From positions 2,836,799-2,900,798 of the forward strand of contig CM030935.1 in assembly GCA_018136815.1 (NCBI GenBank): a stretch of DNA of 64,000 nt, given 5' to 3'. Position 1 is the stretch's first letter, and each line of letters starts with the position of its first letter. Made by a program: the position numbers and the translations under genes. Below the pieces are notes generated by a model. It searched no databases, was not told where the DNA came from, and saw only the letters and a list, made by a program, of their open reading frames with translations. Source of the stretch: Isochrysis galbana. Lineage: Eukaryota > Haptophyta > Isochrysidales > Isochrysidaceae. Shown here piece by piece: positions 1 through 10,679 of this stretch.

Positions 1-357
1 TGGCTAGCATAAGGATATAAATAACATTGATTATTATTATATTTTCTCTCGATGCTCGATGGTTCGACCAAAGATGTGGTAAGAGTACTGTGTTGTGAGC
101 TCTCAGTAAGAGTATTAGCTCCAAACTGCCAAATAACTGATATTAGTCGTCGGCTTCTAGACTCATCTTAAAGGGGCTGATCTACTACTAAGACTCCTTT
201 TACTATCGCCTCCCCCCCCTCCATCAACATCGATACTTCATACTACTAGAGTACTACTACATACATACATACGTACTCTACTCTAGGAGCCTCCGCTGAG
301 TACAATACTCTTCTCTAATTTATCCATTCTGAGAAAATCGAGGGAGGCGGGCGCCTG
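1..357. other. AT-rich leader without a recognised gene
   Basis: No reading frame with gene-like composition is seen here. The stretch is AT-rich compared with the following gene and holds short TACTAC and ACATAC runs near 240-275. It directly precedes the bromodomain gene on the plus strand, so it probably contains that gene's promoter and 5' UTR. No TATA box or other defined promoter element is convincing. Confidence 0.5.
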
Positions 358-1678
358 ATGTCTCAGCTGGTGGACCCGCCGCTCGAGCTGCTCGTCTGCC
401 TTGCGGTGCAGCGGCACGGCGAGCGGGAGTGGGCGGCAGTCCACCGGTCCGTCTCGACAGTTCTCTCCGCGCTCGGTCACGCCGGCCCGCCTGTAGCTCT
501 CGAGCCGCTCTACAGAGCGAGCCGAGAGGCGGCTGGCGCTGACGCGGTACTCGGCACATGTGTGGGCGAGCTGATCGCACGGCGGATCGCGTACCTGACG
601 ACGAGAGTCGGCTCGCTCAAGGCTTCTCTGGCTAAAGCCGAGGCGGATGAGGCAAAGGGCCGCACAGGACGCACTCGTGGCGGAGCCACAGTCGACTCGC
701 TCGGGCAGGATGTCGAGGGGGTTGACTCATGGGTTGAGCTCGCAGAGGAAGTGCGCGCGCCGCACGAGTCTGCCCTGCACCGTCAGGCACCCCACCAAAC
801 GGCGCACCGCCGACCTCCCCTCCCCGGCTTCAGGAGAAGAACCCGCGCCGGGCGACCGTTCAGGGCGCCCTCCTCAAGTTTGTGCAGTCGATCACCAAGC
901 ACAAGTGGGCACACCCATTTAAGAGGCCAGTGACAGAGAAGGAAGCGCCCGACTATAAGGATATTGTCAAGAGCCCGATGGACTTATCTACGCTCCGTAA
1001 GCGTGTGGAAGCGGTACGTGGGGCGGCTGCAGCGCCCCGGCGCGGACCCAGTCTGCACATCCAAGCGCTACATTTTTGCCTTGATTACTCTCAACTTTGC
1101 CTGCTCTTGTTGAATCTGTGCCCTCACAGGGCACCGTGATGGATATGGCCGGACTTGTGCGAGATCTCGACCTCATCTTTGACAATGCAATGCTTTACAA
1201 CCCGCCAGTTTCTGACTACTACAGGATGGCGGCCACACTGAAGGACGTCGTAAAGCAGCAGATGGAATTGTATTCGGCGTGGTACATCGCCAAGAACATC
1301 CAACCCGGGTCGCCTTTTCCTCCTTTAGATCCAAGTACAAAGAAGGAGATGCAGGAGGCCGCGAAGCCGGCAGTGCAGGCCGGGACACCTGCTCCTGCTC
1401 CAACCGCCGCGCCGTCCACAGAGCCGTCCCCGGAACCAACGGCGCTGGCTGGACCGCCAGCTGAAACACCTCCACAAGCCCCGGCCGAAGCATCCGCCGA
1501 AGCCTGTGCTGCTCCAGCTGAAGCACCTGCTCATCTACAAGCTACGGCCGCTCCGACGCCAGAAGAGCCACCAGCTCAAGAGGAAGCTGGAGCTGGGGCG
1601 GCGACGACGACTTCGACTTCTAGAGGACGGAAGCGCGCCGCACCCGCAGGTGTCGGTAGGCGAGGTGCAAAGCGGTGA
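358..1678 (+). CDS. BRD8-like bromodomain protein (three exons)
   Basis: Exons 358-750, 834-1013 and 1130-1678 join in phase 0 to give about 373 residues. Introns are 751-833 (GTGCGC...CAG) and 1014-1129 (GTACGT...CAG). The N-terminal 90 residues (LELLVCLAVQRHGEREW and following) resemble the SANT/Myb-like start of BRD8 and plant BRD8-like proteins. Residues about 141-236 are a bromodomain: WAHPFKRPV, APDYKDIVKSPMDLSTLRKR, then across the second intron DLIFDNAMLYNPP with the acetyl-lysine-binding Asn. The tail is Ala/Pro/Glu-rich and ends in a basic nuclear-signal-like cluster (RGRKRAAPAG). BRD8 is known as a subunit of the TIP60/NuA4 acetyltransferase complex, so a nuclear acetyl-lysine reader is inferred. 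The start at 358 is the first in-frame ATG. The bromodomain call is firm; the BRD8 subfamily and the first intron are less certain. Confidence 0.82.
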
Positions 1679-1764
1679 GGTGCCTCGGGTTGATCAGCCG
1701 CCCGACGCCGATGCTGATACTGCTGGATGCTGCAATCGTGGGGTAGTGTGTCACAATGGTATGT

Positions 1765-1840
1765 AAAAAAATCTTAAGAATGCCCGCTACGTGTGCGGCG
1801 TGAGGTAGTGTGCTTGCGTTACTCCCGACTATCCACCCTC
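1765..1840 (-). repeat. Retroelement 3'-end fragment
   Basis: Read on the minus strand this segment carries ACGCCGCACACGTAGCGG followed by AAGATTTTTTT. Related tails occur at 48105-48160 (minus), 4540-4590 (plus) and 16118-16156 (plus). All end in a short T-run after AAGAT. They look like 3' termini of one retroelement family related to the LINE tails of this window. Only the tail is recognisable. Confidence 0.5.
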
Positions 1841-2472
1841 TCCCTTACCTACCATCTGCAAGCAGCTAGAACAGCATGGGAGAAACGTCTGGACATCACA
1901 AAGGAAAACTGGAAACTTATAGCCAAGCTATATACCCTACCGCTACTGAAACACGCCGACAAACACCCACACTTTAAACATGTTACTCACAGAAGGATAG
2001 GAACTAGAAATAGGTTCGCGGCCAGCCCGACGGTAAAGTGCAGCCTGTGCAACCGCTACCAAGAAGACTCGTGCCACTTGGCGTGGTGCCCCGCGACAAG
2101 GAACGTATTCGATGCCATAGATGCCATCGTCGACTATACCTCAAGATCTCATAGGCCCCGCAAACAAATAGCGAAAGATAGGCTGTTTGTGTATCCGGAC
2201 GCGAATACTCCCGACAGCTTAAAAACTCTATATATAATAGCGTGGAGATATATAATAAGAGACTTCTATAGAGTAGAATTTGAGTCATATACATACCACC
2301 ATATACCGGTTCTAGAAGCCACACTACTAAGGTTCACATCCCTTGTCAGAAGCCGTGTCCCACTAGGTACTGTTAGCCAGGTGCGCACGCGCACGGCGGC
2401 TCAGGGGAGAAAACCGAAACTCAAAAACCCACATTAGATCTCGTCGCTCCCGCTTTCATCGAAGATGATAGA

Positions 2473-3239
2473 AATAAATAAACCTTTTTATTAGTCTCAC
2501 CGCACACGCGGCCGTGGACCCTCTACTTTCTACTCACGTACGAAACTTTCTACACCCCCACTTCCCCGGCCCTTCTCCCCCCGCCATAAGGCGACTCCCC
2601 CCGTGCACTACTAGGGGGATAGGGGTGATGGGCTTAGATATGGTCCGGTGGCCCGCGCCTCCCCCCGGTGATCATTCCCCCCCTTCCTCCTGTCCTCCTG
2701 TGTCTCCGAGTGGGCGGCTGCCTCAGCCCCGACTTATCCTGTAAACAGGTGCGGGACGTACCTATTTTTCGGTCCAGCGGAGCTCTCGCTCCGCCCACCC
2801 CCCTTCTCCGCGCTCTCTCTCCCCTCTCCTGCGGCACGCGCGATGGCGCGCCTGCGGCAGGCCTGCAGCTGCCCCTGGCGACCCCTGGAGGCTCCTAGAG
2901 GCCAGCTCTGGGGGCAGAGGAGGCTGGGACTGGGCCCTGGCCTCCCCTGCCTCTCCCTCGCTGGCGCTCCTCGGCCTCTGGGGCCCCCAATCTGCACCTG
3001 TCTGCTTGTCGACCAGGGGGGGAGGGGGGGTTGGAGCGATGGGCTGGTCACGAGGGGCCAGGGCGCGCGAATCAGGCGAGCCTGTGGGGAAGGGAGTGGG
3101 TCAGTAGGGCAGTGGCCTCCTGGCAAGCCATCAGGCGTGCCAGGAGGATGGGTGGTTCCTCCCCCATGGCAGGGGAGGAGTGGAGAGAGGGGGGGGCTCG
3201 TGCCCCCCCCATGGGTCAACCAAGTATAAACTTAGTTGG
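2473..3239 (-). mobile_element. Hairpin-capped short retroelement, copy H1, nested in a LINE
   Basis: The element is 767 bp on the minus strand. It is flanked by the 16-bp direct repeat CATCGAAGATGATAGA at 2457-2472 and CATCGAAGATGACAGA at 3240-3255 (one mismatch). Its 5' end, at 3217-3238, is a hairpin with 9-bp arms (CAACTAAGT, ACTTGGTTG with one G-T pair) and a 4-nt loop. An ATGGGG lies four bases further in (3210-3212). Its 3' end reads GACTAATAAAAAGGTTT. It is homologous over almost its full length, in inverted orientation, to copy H2 at 60053-60814. The duplications and tail indicate target-primed reverse transcription. No long conserved protein is evident, so it is probably non-autonomous and mobilised by the LINE. 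Confidence 0.85.
3217..3238 (-). repeat. 5' terminal hairpin of element H1
   Basis: On the plus strand CAACCAAGT, ATAA and ACTTAGTTG form two 9-base arms and a tetraloop. The same structure, with the same or compensating sequence, opens copies H2 to H6. It abuts the target duplication on its outer side and an ATG on its inner side. Confidence 0.85.
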
Positions 3240-3789
3240 CATCGAAGATGACAGAGGCAACCTGAAGATGGGCGCTCACCTAAAGTTGGTGGCGAAAGCA
3301 CTCGACCTCGACCTCGTCGAAAGGATCGAATTAAACTGAAATGCCTCCCCCCCCCCCTCCCCCCCTCCTCGGAGTGCCCTCTCAGCGATCAGCGACGAAC
3401 GCCGATAGCGAGAGACAAAATATTAACGTCGTAACTAACACGCACGCCAGCACATGGGAGAAACGGGCCACTCAGAGGCGCAGGAGGAAGGCGAGAACAC
3501 TCCACTGGGGACCGGTGCACCCCGCCCAACCCAGCCCCCCCCACTACCAGGGCCCCTACGTAGAGCACAAGGGGAGATGCCGCAAGGCGGGGAGTGAGGG
3601 AGACCGGAAGGGAAATGGGCGTGGCTACTGTAGTTAATCCCAAGGCCACACGCGGGGCGAGATTGTTAAAAGGTTTTTTTTTCCTTACCTACCATCTTCC
3701 CCTATAAAGGCGCGGGCAATCAAAAGTCCCGGTGCACGCCACCCGAATGCTGAGATATGAGGATGTGGGAGAACATTATACCCCTCATT

Positions 3790-4020
3790 TAATACAGCAA
3801 CCCCCTTCCTCCCCCCCTTCCCCCCCCTTCCCCCCCCTCCCCACCCCCTCTTCCCCCCTCCTCCCCACCCCCTCCCCACCCACGACCCCCCTTCCCCCCC
3901 CCCTTCCCCCCCCCCCCTTCCCCCCTTCCCCCCCCCCTCTCCCCCCCCCCTCCCCACCCCCTCCCCACCCACCCCCCTTCCCCCGCCCCCTTCCCCCCCT
4001 CTTCCCCCCCCCCCCCCCCG
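3790..4020 (+). repeat. Poly-C/T low-complexity tract
   Basis: Runs of C broken by TT or T make up almost the whole segment. Long apparent reading frames across it (Pro-rich on plus, Gly-rich on minus) are products of composition. The remainder to 4690 shows only weak Pro-rich frames. Confidence 0.85.
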
Positions 4021-4539
4021 CGCCCCACCTCAGCCCTTTCCGCCCTATTCACAAGCCGCTCCCCCCTCCCCAGGACGCCCCCTCCCCCCCTGGCCCGGCC
4101 AGGGCGAACCCTCCCCACGCCCTCCCCCCTGCGCCATGGATGCGCACTGCCAACAAGGATGCCCAGCTCGCGGAGGCGTGCGCGTGCGCTCTGCGCTCTT
4201 CGGCGGATGCCTCAGGACAGCATCTGGTGTCCCTTCACCTTCCAAGGCCGCCGCTTCCTCCGGGTGCCCATCGACGAAGAGGCCGACTACAAGTGCCTCA
4301 GCCACAGCGCCACAACCTCAGCCTATCCATGCCCCCATTCGCCATTCGCCCAGCCGCATGTCCTCTCCACCTACTCTCCATCCTCTCGCTCGCCGCTTGC
4401 CCAAGCCAGTCCTCCCGCCTTGCTCTACTGAGGAAGTGGTCAAGCCCGCCATTCCACTACTCTCCGCCGTTCCCGCCGAGCCTCCCGCCGATCGATCCCC
4501 TTCCGTCAGTGGTCATGCTCGATCCGGTAGTCTGCCTCA

Positions 4540-4590
4540 TGCCGTGCAAGGCTACAAGTAGCGGTTGGTTTTTTTTAAGATTTTTTAAAA
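4540..4590 (+). repeat. Retroelement 3'-end fragment
   Basis: GCCGTGCAAGG...AGTAGCGGTTGG followed by eight T and AAGATTTTTT matches the tail at 16118-16156 and, inverted, those at 1765 and 48105. No body of an element or target duplication is recognisable next to it. Confidence 0.45.
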
Positions 4591-4979
4591 CCTTCACGAC
4601 CCACTCCACATTCCACAAGTCGATATCGCTGAGCTCCAGCTTCCACACTTGCACTCAAATGATCTCTAGCACATTAGGACAATGGCGGTAGGTGCGTGGT
4701 TTACCGGTCATCGGCTACCATCTAAGCGAGACGGGGTGGCACAACAAGCTTTTGGCATACTTCACAGCGCATATGGCATGCGTAGCAAGGGCTAAGCGCG
4801 CCTCGTCAGCACCATTTCTTCTCCGACATTCGAGTATGTGCACACAAGACCACTATTTGAGGCGTCCTGCCGGCCCTCACCAAAGCCTATCATATCTCCG
4901 TATTTGGCGGTTCGCGAATGTTCTCCCGAGCCGCTGCTCACAGATGTGGCATTGTGATGTGGCCATGCAACCGGGTATC

Positions 4980-7900
4980 TCATTGAACAACGGGCACCAC
5001 CAGCTGGTCTGAAGATGGTGTCGTTGAATTGGCGGTGATCGCCTCTACCGTGGGCATGGCTGCCGCAGGGGCACTCTCTCCAGGCCCACTCTCCCCAGGC
5101 CCAGTGCTTACGGCATCTCTGTCGTCCGCTGGCAGCATATCGCGAACCATGACACGAAAGCATTGCAGCAAGAGCGAGCGTTCGGTGCGGATCTCCTTCG
5201 CGAGTAGCTTCTGTAAGAGCGTCGGCTTTCGCGCGGGTATCGGACCCTCGCCGCCACGCGCTACGGCGACGGCCTTGCCCAGACCTTTCTGCCGTTTGCG
5301 AGCCTGTTGTTCTTGTAGCTCTGCAACAAGATGGGGGTCGTGAGAGAAGTGGCAGCGCTCGCCGAAACGGCATGAACCGCGTGCGAAGTGGAAGCAGGTG
5401 CGCGGGCGTTTCGGAGCACGCCGCATGTCAGAGCCGGCTGCAGTGTCATCGTAGCCATTCTCGTTAGGAGCATCACCGTTGTCGGCAATCCACTCCTCTT
5501 CCTCTCCCCATTCCCCCTCGGCCCACACCGCGTCTCCCCTTGCGTTCTCGTCTTGCATCTCAACTGGGTGCAATGTGTCGTGCGCCACTCCGACCTCCTC
5601 GCTTGCGGTCGCCATCGCCGTCGCCGCCTCGGCGGACAGCCCACTTGTGTGCTCGCCGCCCTCGCCCAGCGCGTCCGAACCCCCTTCCTCCCCTTCGGAA
5701 TCACTATACAAGGAGCCCAAAGCGCCAAGCGCGCCCAACACAGTGCCCTCGGCGTCCGTCTCCATCTCTACCGACCTCTGGTCAGGGGTTTCCACCGTGG
5801 GGGTGGTTGCACCCTCCTTGGCCTCGTAGCCTTCTAGGCCAGCGTGGCTAGAGGCGTGTTGGTCCCCAAGGGATCCTTTGCCACCTCGGCCTCCCTCCTT
5901 GCCGCTCCGCGCACCGGTGCCCTTGCCTTTCCCCTTGCCTCGGCCACCACGACCAGCACCCCAGCCGCCTCGGCCCTCTGGTGCATAACTGTCTGCTGCG
6001 CCCGACGCCTCACGGACCGCTGCCGCCTCCGCCTTGCGCGCAACATTCTCCTTACTAGGCCAGTTCTTCTTCCTCTCGGCGATCCATGCGGCGATCTCCT
6101 CCGGAGTAGACGGCTTAATCGGCCCGTGCCGCAAGATGTACTCCTCCTCTTCCGAAAGCCGTGGTGTTCTCTCCTTTCCGCCGCCCTTTCCATGTCCTCT
6201 GCCGCCGCCCCTTCCCCCGCCTTTTCCGCCCCTGAAGCTAGCTGCATCATACGCCTTTCCACCGCCCTTACCGCCGCCACGGCCAGCACCCTTGCCCAAG
6301 CCCGCGGCGCGCCCGATGCTCCTGCCTCCGGCCATCCCACCAGTCCTAATGTTAGCTGCCGTGCCGCTCCGGCTGCCATGCAAGCTCACATAGGCTGCCG
6401 CACAGGCAGCGGCCGCCGCGCACGGAGACGCGCTCGTGGCGTACACGGTCTGCGCGACCGCTTGGTAGGGAGATGATGGGATGTTCAGCGGTGGGCTGAA
6501 TGGGAGCGGTGGGGGTGCCGGACGCATTACGCCTTGCGGTGGCAGTGGAGTAGGCCGAGGCGGTAGCGCCGGCTGTGGAGGTCGCAGTGTGGCCGGCAGA
6601 GGGGGGCGAACTGGTTGCGGAGGCGCCACCCCAGCGCGTAGAGGCGGATGACCCGGCGGCGGTGGCGCCGTCGCGGCCTGAAATGGTGGGTGTCCTGGTT
6701 GGGGAGGCCTAGGTGCAGCGGGGAATTGAGTATGCACCGGCTTCGAGGGCCCCATCGCGACTTGCTGCTGAGGCGGATATCCCGGTCGCAACGACCCCAT
6801 GGCCGTCTGGAAGGACCGGTACCCCGACTGCGCTTGCCCCGTAGTGGATTGCGACATGGGCGGGTGCGTTGTCTGCGGAGGTGCTATTTGCGACTGCGGC
6901 TGAGACGAGTACGCCGGTTGAGACTGCGCCCCCGCTAACTGCTGCTTCGGCGGGTATCCTGGTGCCTTTGGCGATTGCTTCTTCGGTGGGTAGCCAGGCG
7001 GAGGAGGCGCCATCGGCGATTGTTGCTTCGATGGGTAGCTCGATGGCGGGGCCGCAATCGGCGTTTGCTGTTTAGGCGGGTAGCCCAGCGGTGGGTGCGC
7101 CATCGTGGACTGGTGCAAAGAGGGATACTGCGGATGCGCAACTGCAGGATGCTGCGTGGGCGAGTAAACATGCTGGAGATGCCCCGTCGAAGGCTGCATC
7201 TGAGGCGGATAGCCCGGCTGCAAGAACCCCATCGCCGCTTGATGGGTAGAGGCCTGCGACGACTGCAAGGTTCCTGCTGCGGGATGCTGCGCTGGCAGAC
7301 AGCTTGGCTGCGAGTGAGCTGTCGATGGTTGTTGCGGCAGCGGGTATCCCGACTGCGCCTGACGCCCCACCGAGGCCTGATGCACCGAAGGATGTGCTGG
7401 CAGCGACGGCCCAGCTGTTGTGTGTTGCTTCGGCTTGTGTTTCGGCTGCCCACGCCCTGTCGATGGCTGCTGTTGAGGAGAGCAGCTCGACTGCGCCTGG
7501 TGTCCTATCGCTGATTGATTTGTAGATGGGTATGTTGATTGCGGTGGCCCAGCTGTGGACAGCTGCACATGCCCCTTCGATTGCTGCTGCTGAGGCGAAT
7601 ACCCTGGCTGCATATGCTGCCCCATGATCGCCTGATACGTGGAGGGATACGCGGATTGCGGTGCCCCAGCTGCAGGACACTGCGTGGGTGGGTAACCCGG
7701 CTGCGTGTGCCCCATTGCGGACTGCTGCTGTGGTGGCTGCGTTGGGTATGCTGGTAGCATCATCGCTGCCTGGTACGATGACAGATATGATGATTGAGAT
7801 TGCTCAGCAGCAGCCTGCTGCTGCGGCGAGTATCCCGGCTGAGTATTCCCTGTCGGTGGCGGCGGGTACCCGGGATATGTATGCGCCACAGGCGACTGCT

Positions 7901-8147
7901 GCATGGACGGGTACCCCGACTGCGAGTAGGACATCGCGGCATGAGTGGCCTCTTGCGTGAGGTTTGACGGAGGCTGGCCGATGGCAGCCTGATAAAACGT
8001 GTGCGGCTGGGCCGACTGGTGTGCGTATGCCAAGTGTGCGTTTGCCGTTTGGGCGGGTGGCCAGCCTGACCATACGGATGAGCAAGCGCTGTACGGTGAG
8101 GCTTCCTGCTGGCTCTGCGAGGCGTAGCCGGGCGGGCGTGGGTACAT
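4980..8147 (-). CDS. NUFIP1/Rsa1-like snoRNP assembly factor with CCCH zinc finger
   Basis: A single exon encodes about 1055 residues. The ATG at 8147 ([10 protein letters not shown]) is chosen because the longer frame upstream lacks an ATG. Residues 1-520 are Pro/Gln/Tyr-rich with degenerate repeats of about 20 residues ([18 protein letters not shown]), likely disordered. An RGG/KGGG-rich stretch follows. Residues about 676-700 ([20 protein letters not shown]) match the NUFIP1 core. A C-x7-C-x5-C-x3-H finger ([19 protein letters not shown]) lies near 916-938. The C-terminal helix [20 protein letters not shown] near 980 matches the conserved C-terminal block of NUFIP proteins. NUFIP1/Rsa1 is known to assemble box C/D snoRNPs with R2TP in the nucleus, and the same role is inferred here. 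The long prion-like N-terminus is unusual. Confidence 0.85.
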
Positions 8148-8237
8148 CGCGCTCCTCTCCCTTCTTCCTCGCAATGTCTGTGCCCCTCACAGGTCGCTCC
8201 CCCTCTCCCTTCGTTCCTCCAACCTCCCTGCCTCTCT

Positions 8238-8249
8238 CTCTCCCTCCCT

Positions 8250-8325
<76 letters not shown>

Positions 8326-8345
8326 TCTCTCTCTCTCTCCCTCTC
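8238..8345. repeat. CT/GA microsatellite upstream of the NUFIP1-like gene
   Basis: A nearly uninterrupted CT dinucleotide run lies 90-200 bp upstream of the ATG at 8147, so it reads as GA on the coding strand. CT-rich sequence continues to about 8500. Position suggests 5' UTR or core promoter. Confidence 0.9.
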
Positions 8346-8569
8346 CCTCTCTCCCTCTCACTTTCCCTTTGCCTCCCTCGCTCCCTGTTTCGGTTGTCCT
8401 CTCTCCCTCTCCCTCTCCCCCTCCCCCTCCCTCTCCCCTCCTTTTGTCCCTCTCTCCGTCCCCCCTCCCCCCTCCCTCCCTCCCTCCCTCTCTCCCTCCC
8501 CTTCTCGCGCTTGACGGCGGCGGCGGCGGCGCGCGGCAGCGTGCGTCTCGGCCCGAGCGAAAGTAAATA

Positions 8570-9815
8570 AGGGGCGGGCGGGCGGGGGGGGGGGGGGGGG
8601 GGCTAGATGTTAAAATACAGTGTCCAATGCCGATTGGAGACAGGCCCTCATTTAAAATTTATTTAGGCCCAGTCTACGCGACCGCCGATCGTGAATCCAG
8701 ACCCTTATTTTCGAAACGCAAGGTCTCACTTCTCGCAAAATTTAGGGTTGACCAGAGGCCCGGATGCCCCGTCAGGTCTCAGGTCATCAGGTCTTGGCGA
8801 CCGGATACTCGATACTTGATACTTGATATCAAGTAATCAGGTGATAGGTGATATTATGGTGATATCAAGTATCAAGTATCAAGACATGATTTCAGGCTGA
8901 TATCAGGTGGTCCACCACTAATATCATAAAATTCTAATGAGCGATTCTAAGATCAGACACAGCATTTGAGGAGATGGACTACGTCTAGAAGCTAGAAGCG
9001 GAGAGGGAGGGGGGGTTCGTGTTCGTGTCGTGGAAGCGGAAGCGGAGGGGAGAGGGGAGAATAAGAGGCTGCAAGGCTGCAAGGTACGTTTAACCAGGTT
9101 TGGTCGGTTTTTTTGGCACCGAACGCGCGCGGCCGCCGGCGCGCGGCTCGCTTCTGAGCCCCCCCCCCCCCCCCCAAGGCGACCGGCGACCCCTCCCCTG
9201 TGGGCTGTGGGCCCGTGGGAAACCCCCGCCCCCCACAGTGTGAGAAAAAATCCCGCTAGGTGACAATAAGGCCCCCCCGCTGTTGGGAGGCCCCCGGCGC
9301 CTAACTCTCCGGCCCCCGGTAAAGGGGCGGTACGGCCTCCTCGCCCGACCCCCGTTTCCGGGCGGCACTCTGTCGCATTCGCGAGCCTCTGCCTCTGCAG
9401 GCTGCAGGCTATTTCGCTATTTTCCGCTCTACCGTTATAACCGCGATGGTAAATCATCAATCTTCGTTCTTATGTCTATCTCTACGTCTACGACGGCTCC
9501 ACGCTTCTATCAATCACTACACTTCATTCAATATTGGTCTACCATTATATCCACGTGGCCAAGCAGCTTCTACAGGCTTCTTTCTACTCGGTACTCGGAA
9601 TATGAATATGCTCTAGCTCTGGACGGATCACCCAGGCATGGAGATCAAGGGAGTAGTAAGCACGTGTCGATGAAGACCAAGGAAGTAGCGAGCATCTTGC
9701 TTGCTAAAGTACACCCTCAAGAACCTCAAGCATCTAGACTCTGTAAGTCTAACACCTCTGTAAGCTTCTAGACTGTTTAAGTCTACCAGCTACTCCATGG
9801 CTAAGCTACGAAAAG
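8570..9815. other. Intergenic stretch with G-run and palindrome, no gene seen
   Basis: A G-run of about 18 sits at 8585-8602. A perfect 21-bp inverted repeat (arms 8811-8831 and 8860-8880, 28-bp loop) is made of ATACTTG/CAAGTAT units. CAGGTC and GATATCA words recur at 8770-8910. C-runs lie at 9161-9176. No frame with protein-like composition was found. Confidence 0.6.
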
Positions 9816-9816
9816 C

Positions 9817-10428
9817 TTAGGGGTTGGCGGATATATCCGGATATATCTCTTGGATATTTGGGCGGCTTTGGCGGGCGAAGATATCCGCGGATATTTCGTG
9901 GATATTTGGGTCAGAGTTCGCCGCTCCCAGTGGCTCGCCCAAAAAACAAAACCCCTTGCGCGACGCGCCCCCCCTCCCCCCCCCCGCAATGCGCAGAGGT
10001 GATGCCCCCCCCGCATGTGCCCTGTGCCTCAAGCCCGCCATGGATGGCCCATGCCTGAGTAGAGGCGCGACGCGCCATGCACCGCACACCTTCTCGTCCT
10101 TCGCGCGCGCAGCTTCGAAGAGGACGCGCGCGATAGCCGCTGGCGGTGAGCAGCGACTTGACCCTTCCATCGTCCCATCGTGGTCTTTCGCCTCCACCTC
10201 CGCACCGACGGCGAACGAGGGCTCCTTTTTTTTGAGGTGATCCTCAGGAAGCCACTCGTCGAACCGTCGGTGCCAGCCCAAGAAGTGGACGAGGTGCAGG
10301 CGCGAGGTGCCCTCCCCCCCGTCGAGGGACACAACTTGTGCTGGCAGCCACTCGCCACACCTATCCTGGGCCACCACCTCCTCACCGGCGGCGAAGGCCT
10401 CGCTGCCGGTCTGTGTCCCCCCCTCCAT
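9817..10428 (-). CDS. Chromo-barrel (Tudor-knot) domain protein, 3' part uncertain
   Basis: From the ATG at 10428 the frame encodes a chromo-barrel domain at about residues 12-65: GEEVVAQDRCGEWLPAQVV, LHLVHFLGWHRRFDEWLPED. These are the hallmark aromatic and DEW residues of MRG15/Esa1/MOF-type chromo barrels, which bind methylated histone tails or RNA. A second, incomplete copy begins AVGAEVEAKDHDG near residue 71. Beyond residue 90 the sequence loses similarity and runs into GATATATCCG repeats (PNIQEIYPDISANP) at 9820-9910, so a splice site near 10200 or a truncation is likely. The start codon lies four bases from a dispersed repeat also found at 63.3-63.7 kb. The domain call is good; the gene end is not established. 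Confidence 0.65.
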   Translation of the reverse strand: MEGGTQTGSEAFAAGEEVVAQDRCGEWLPAQVVSLDGGEGTSRLHLVHFLGWHRRFDEWLPEDHLKKKEPSFAVGAEVEAKDHDGTMEGSSRCSPPAAIARVLFEAARAKDEKVCGAWRVAPLLRHGPSMAGLRHRAHAGGASPLRIAGGGRGGASRKGFCFLGEPLGAANSDPNIHEISADIFARQSRPNIQEIYPDISANP

Positions 10429-10431
10429 GCC

Positions 10432-10650
10432 GTTGTTGTATTCAGGCCTTTTGGCATGAATATTTCGGCACGAGTACGAGCTTTCTTCGCTATATACCGT
10501 CTTCTATGTTCGCCGTGGTCGCGCAAGGCGTGCAGATTCGGATTCTCCCTGGGCTCAAGTCCTGGTTCGCCGATTTTCGTCTCGAAATTCGAGGATTGGA
10601 GTTTTATTTTTACTGTTACGACAATTGTTCACGCGTTTAAGGTAAGAAAT
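10432..10650 (-). repeat. Dispersed repeat R2, diverged copy upstream of the chromo-barrel gene
   Basis: On the minus strand this segment aligns with 63520-63745. Shared landmarks are AATTTCGAGACNAAAAN, GAATCCGAATCTG and AATATTCATGCC...GAATACAACA. It ends four bases before the ATG at 10428. A third copy precedes the gene at 30536. Confidence 0.65.
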
Positions 10651-10679
10651 GAGGTAACAGAACTGGGCCCCTCTGCATT

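Larger units (their letters stand above)
1853..3680 (+). mobile_element. LINE 3' part (C-terminal RT region and 3' UTR), split by a nested insertion
   Basis: The reading frame up to 2437 contains FKHVTHRRIGTRNRF followed by a C-x2-C-x8-H-x4-C motif (CSLCNRYQEDSCHLAWC) and ends WRYIIRDFYRVEF. This is the zf-RVT-like C-terminal region of a LINE reverse transcriptase, closely related to the copy at 28.3-29.7 kb. A one-base frame change near the A-run at 2423-2427 leads into DLVAPAFIEDDR. The frame resumes after the insertion at 3241 (IEDDRGNLKMGAHLKLVAKAL) and stops at 3339. The 3' UTR (3340-3680) holds the structured block shared with the copies at 11.4 and 36.3 kb, and ends GTTAAAAGG plus nine T. 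The element is 5'-truncated, frameshifted and interrupted, so it is dead. Confidence 0.8.

Noticed and set aside
2473-3239. Helitron with a 3' terminal hairpin
   Set aside because: Helitrons make no target duplication and insert between A and T. These elements have 16-19 bp duplications, and the hairpin is at the end opposite the T-rich tail.
5029-7960. Many plus-strand frames of 70-200 codons
   Set aside because: They are antisense shadows of the GC-rich NUFIP1-like gene, with Arg/Ser/Pro composition and no domains.
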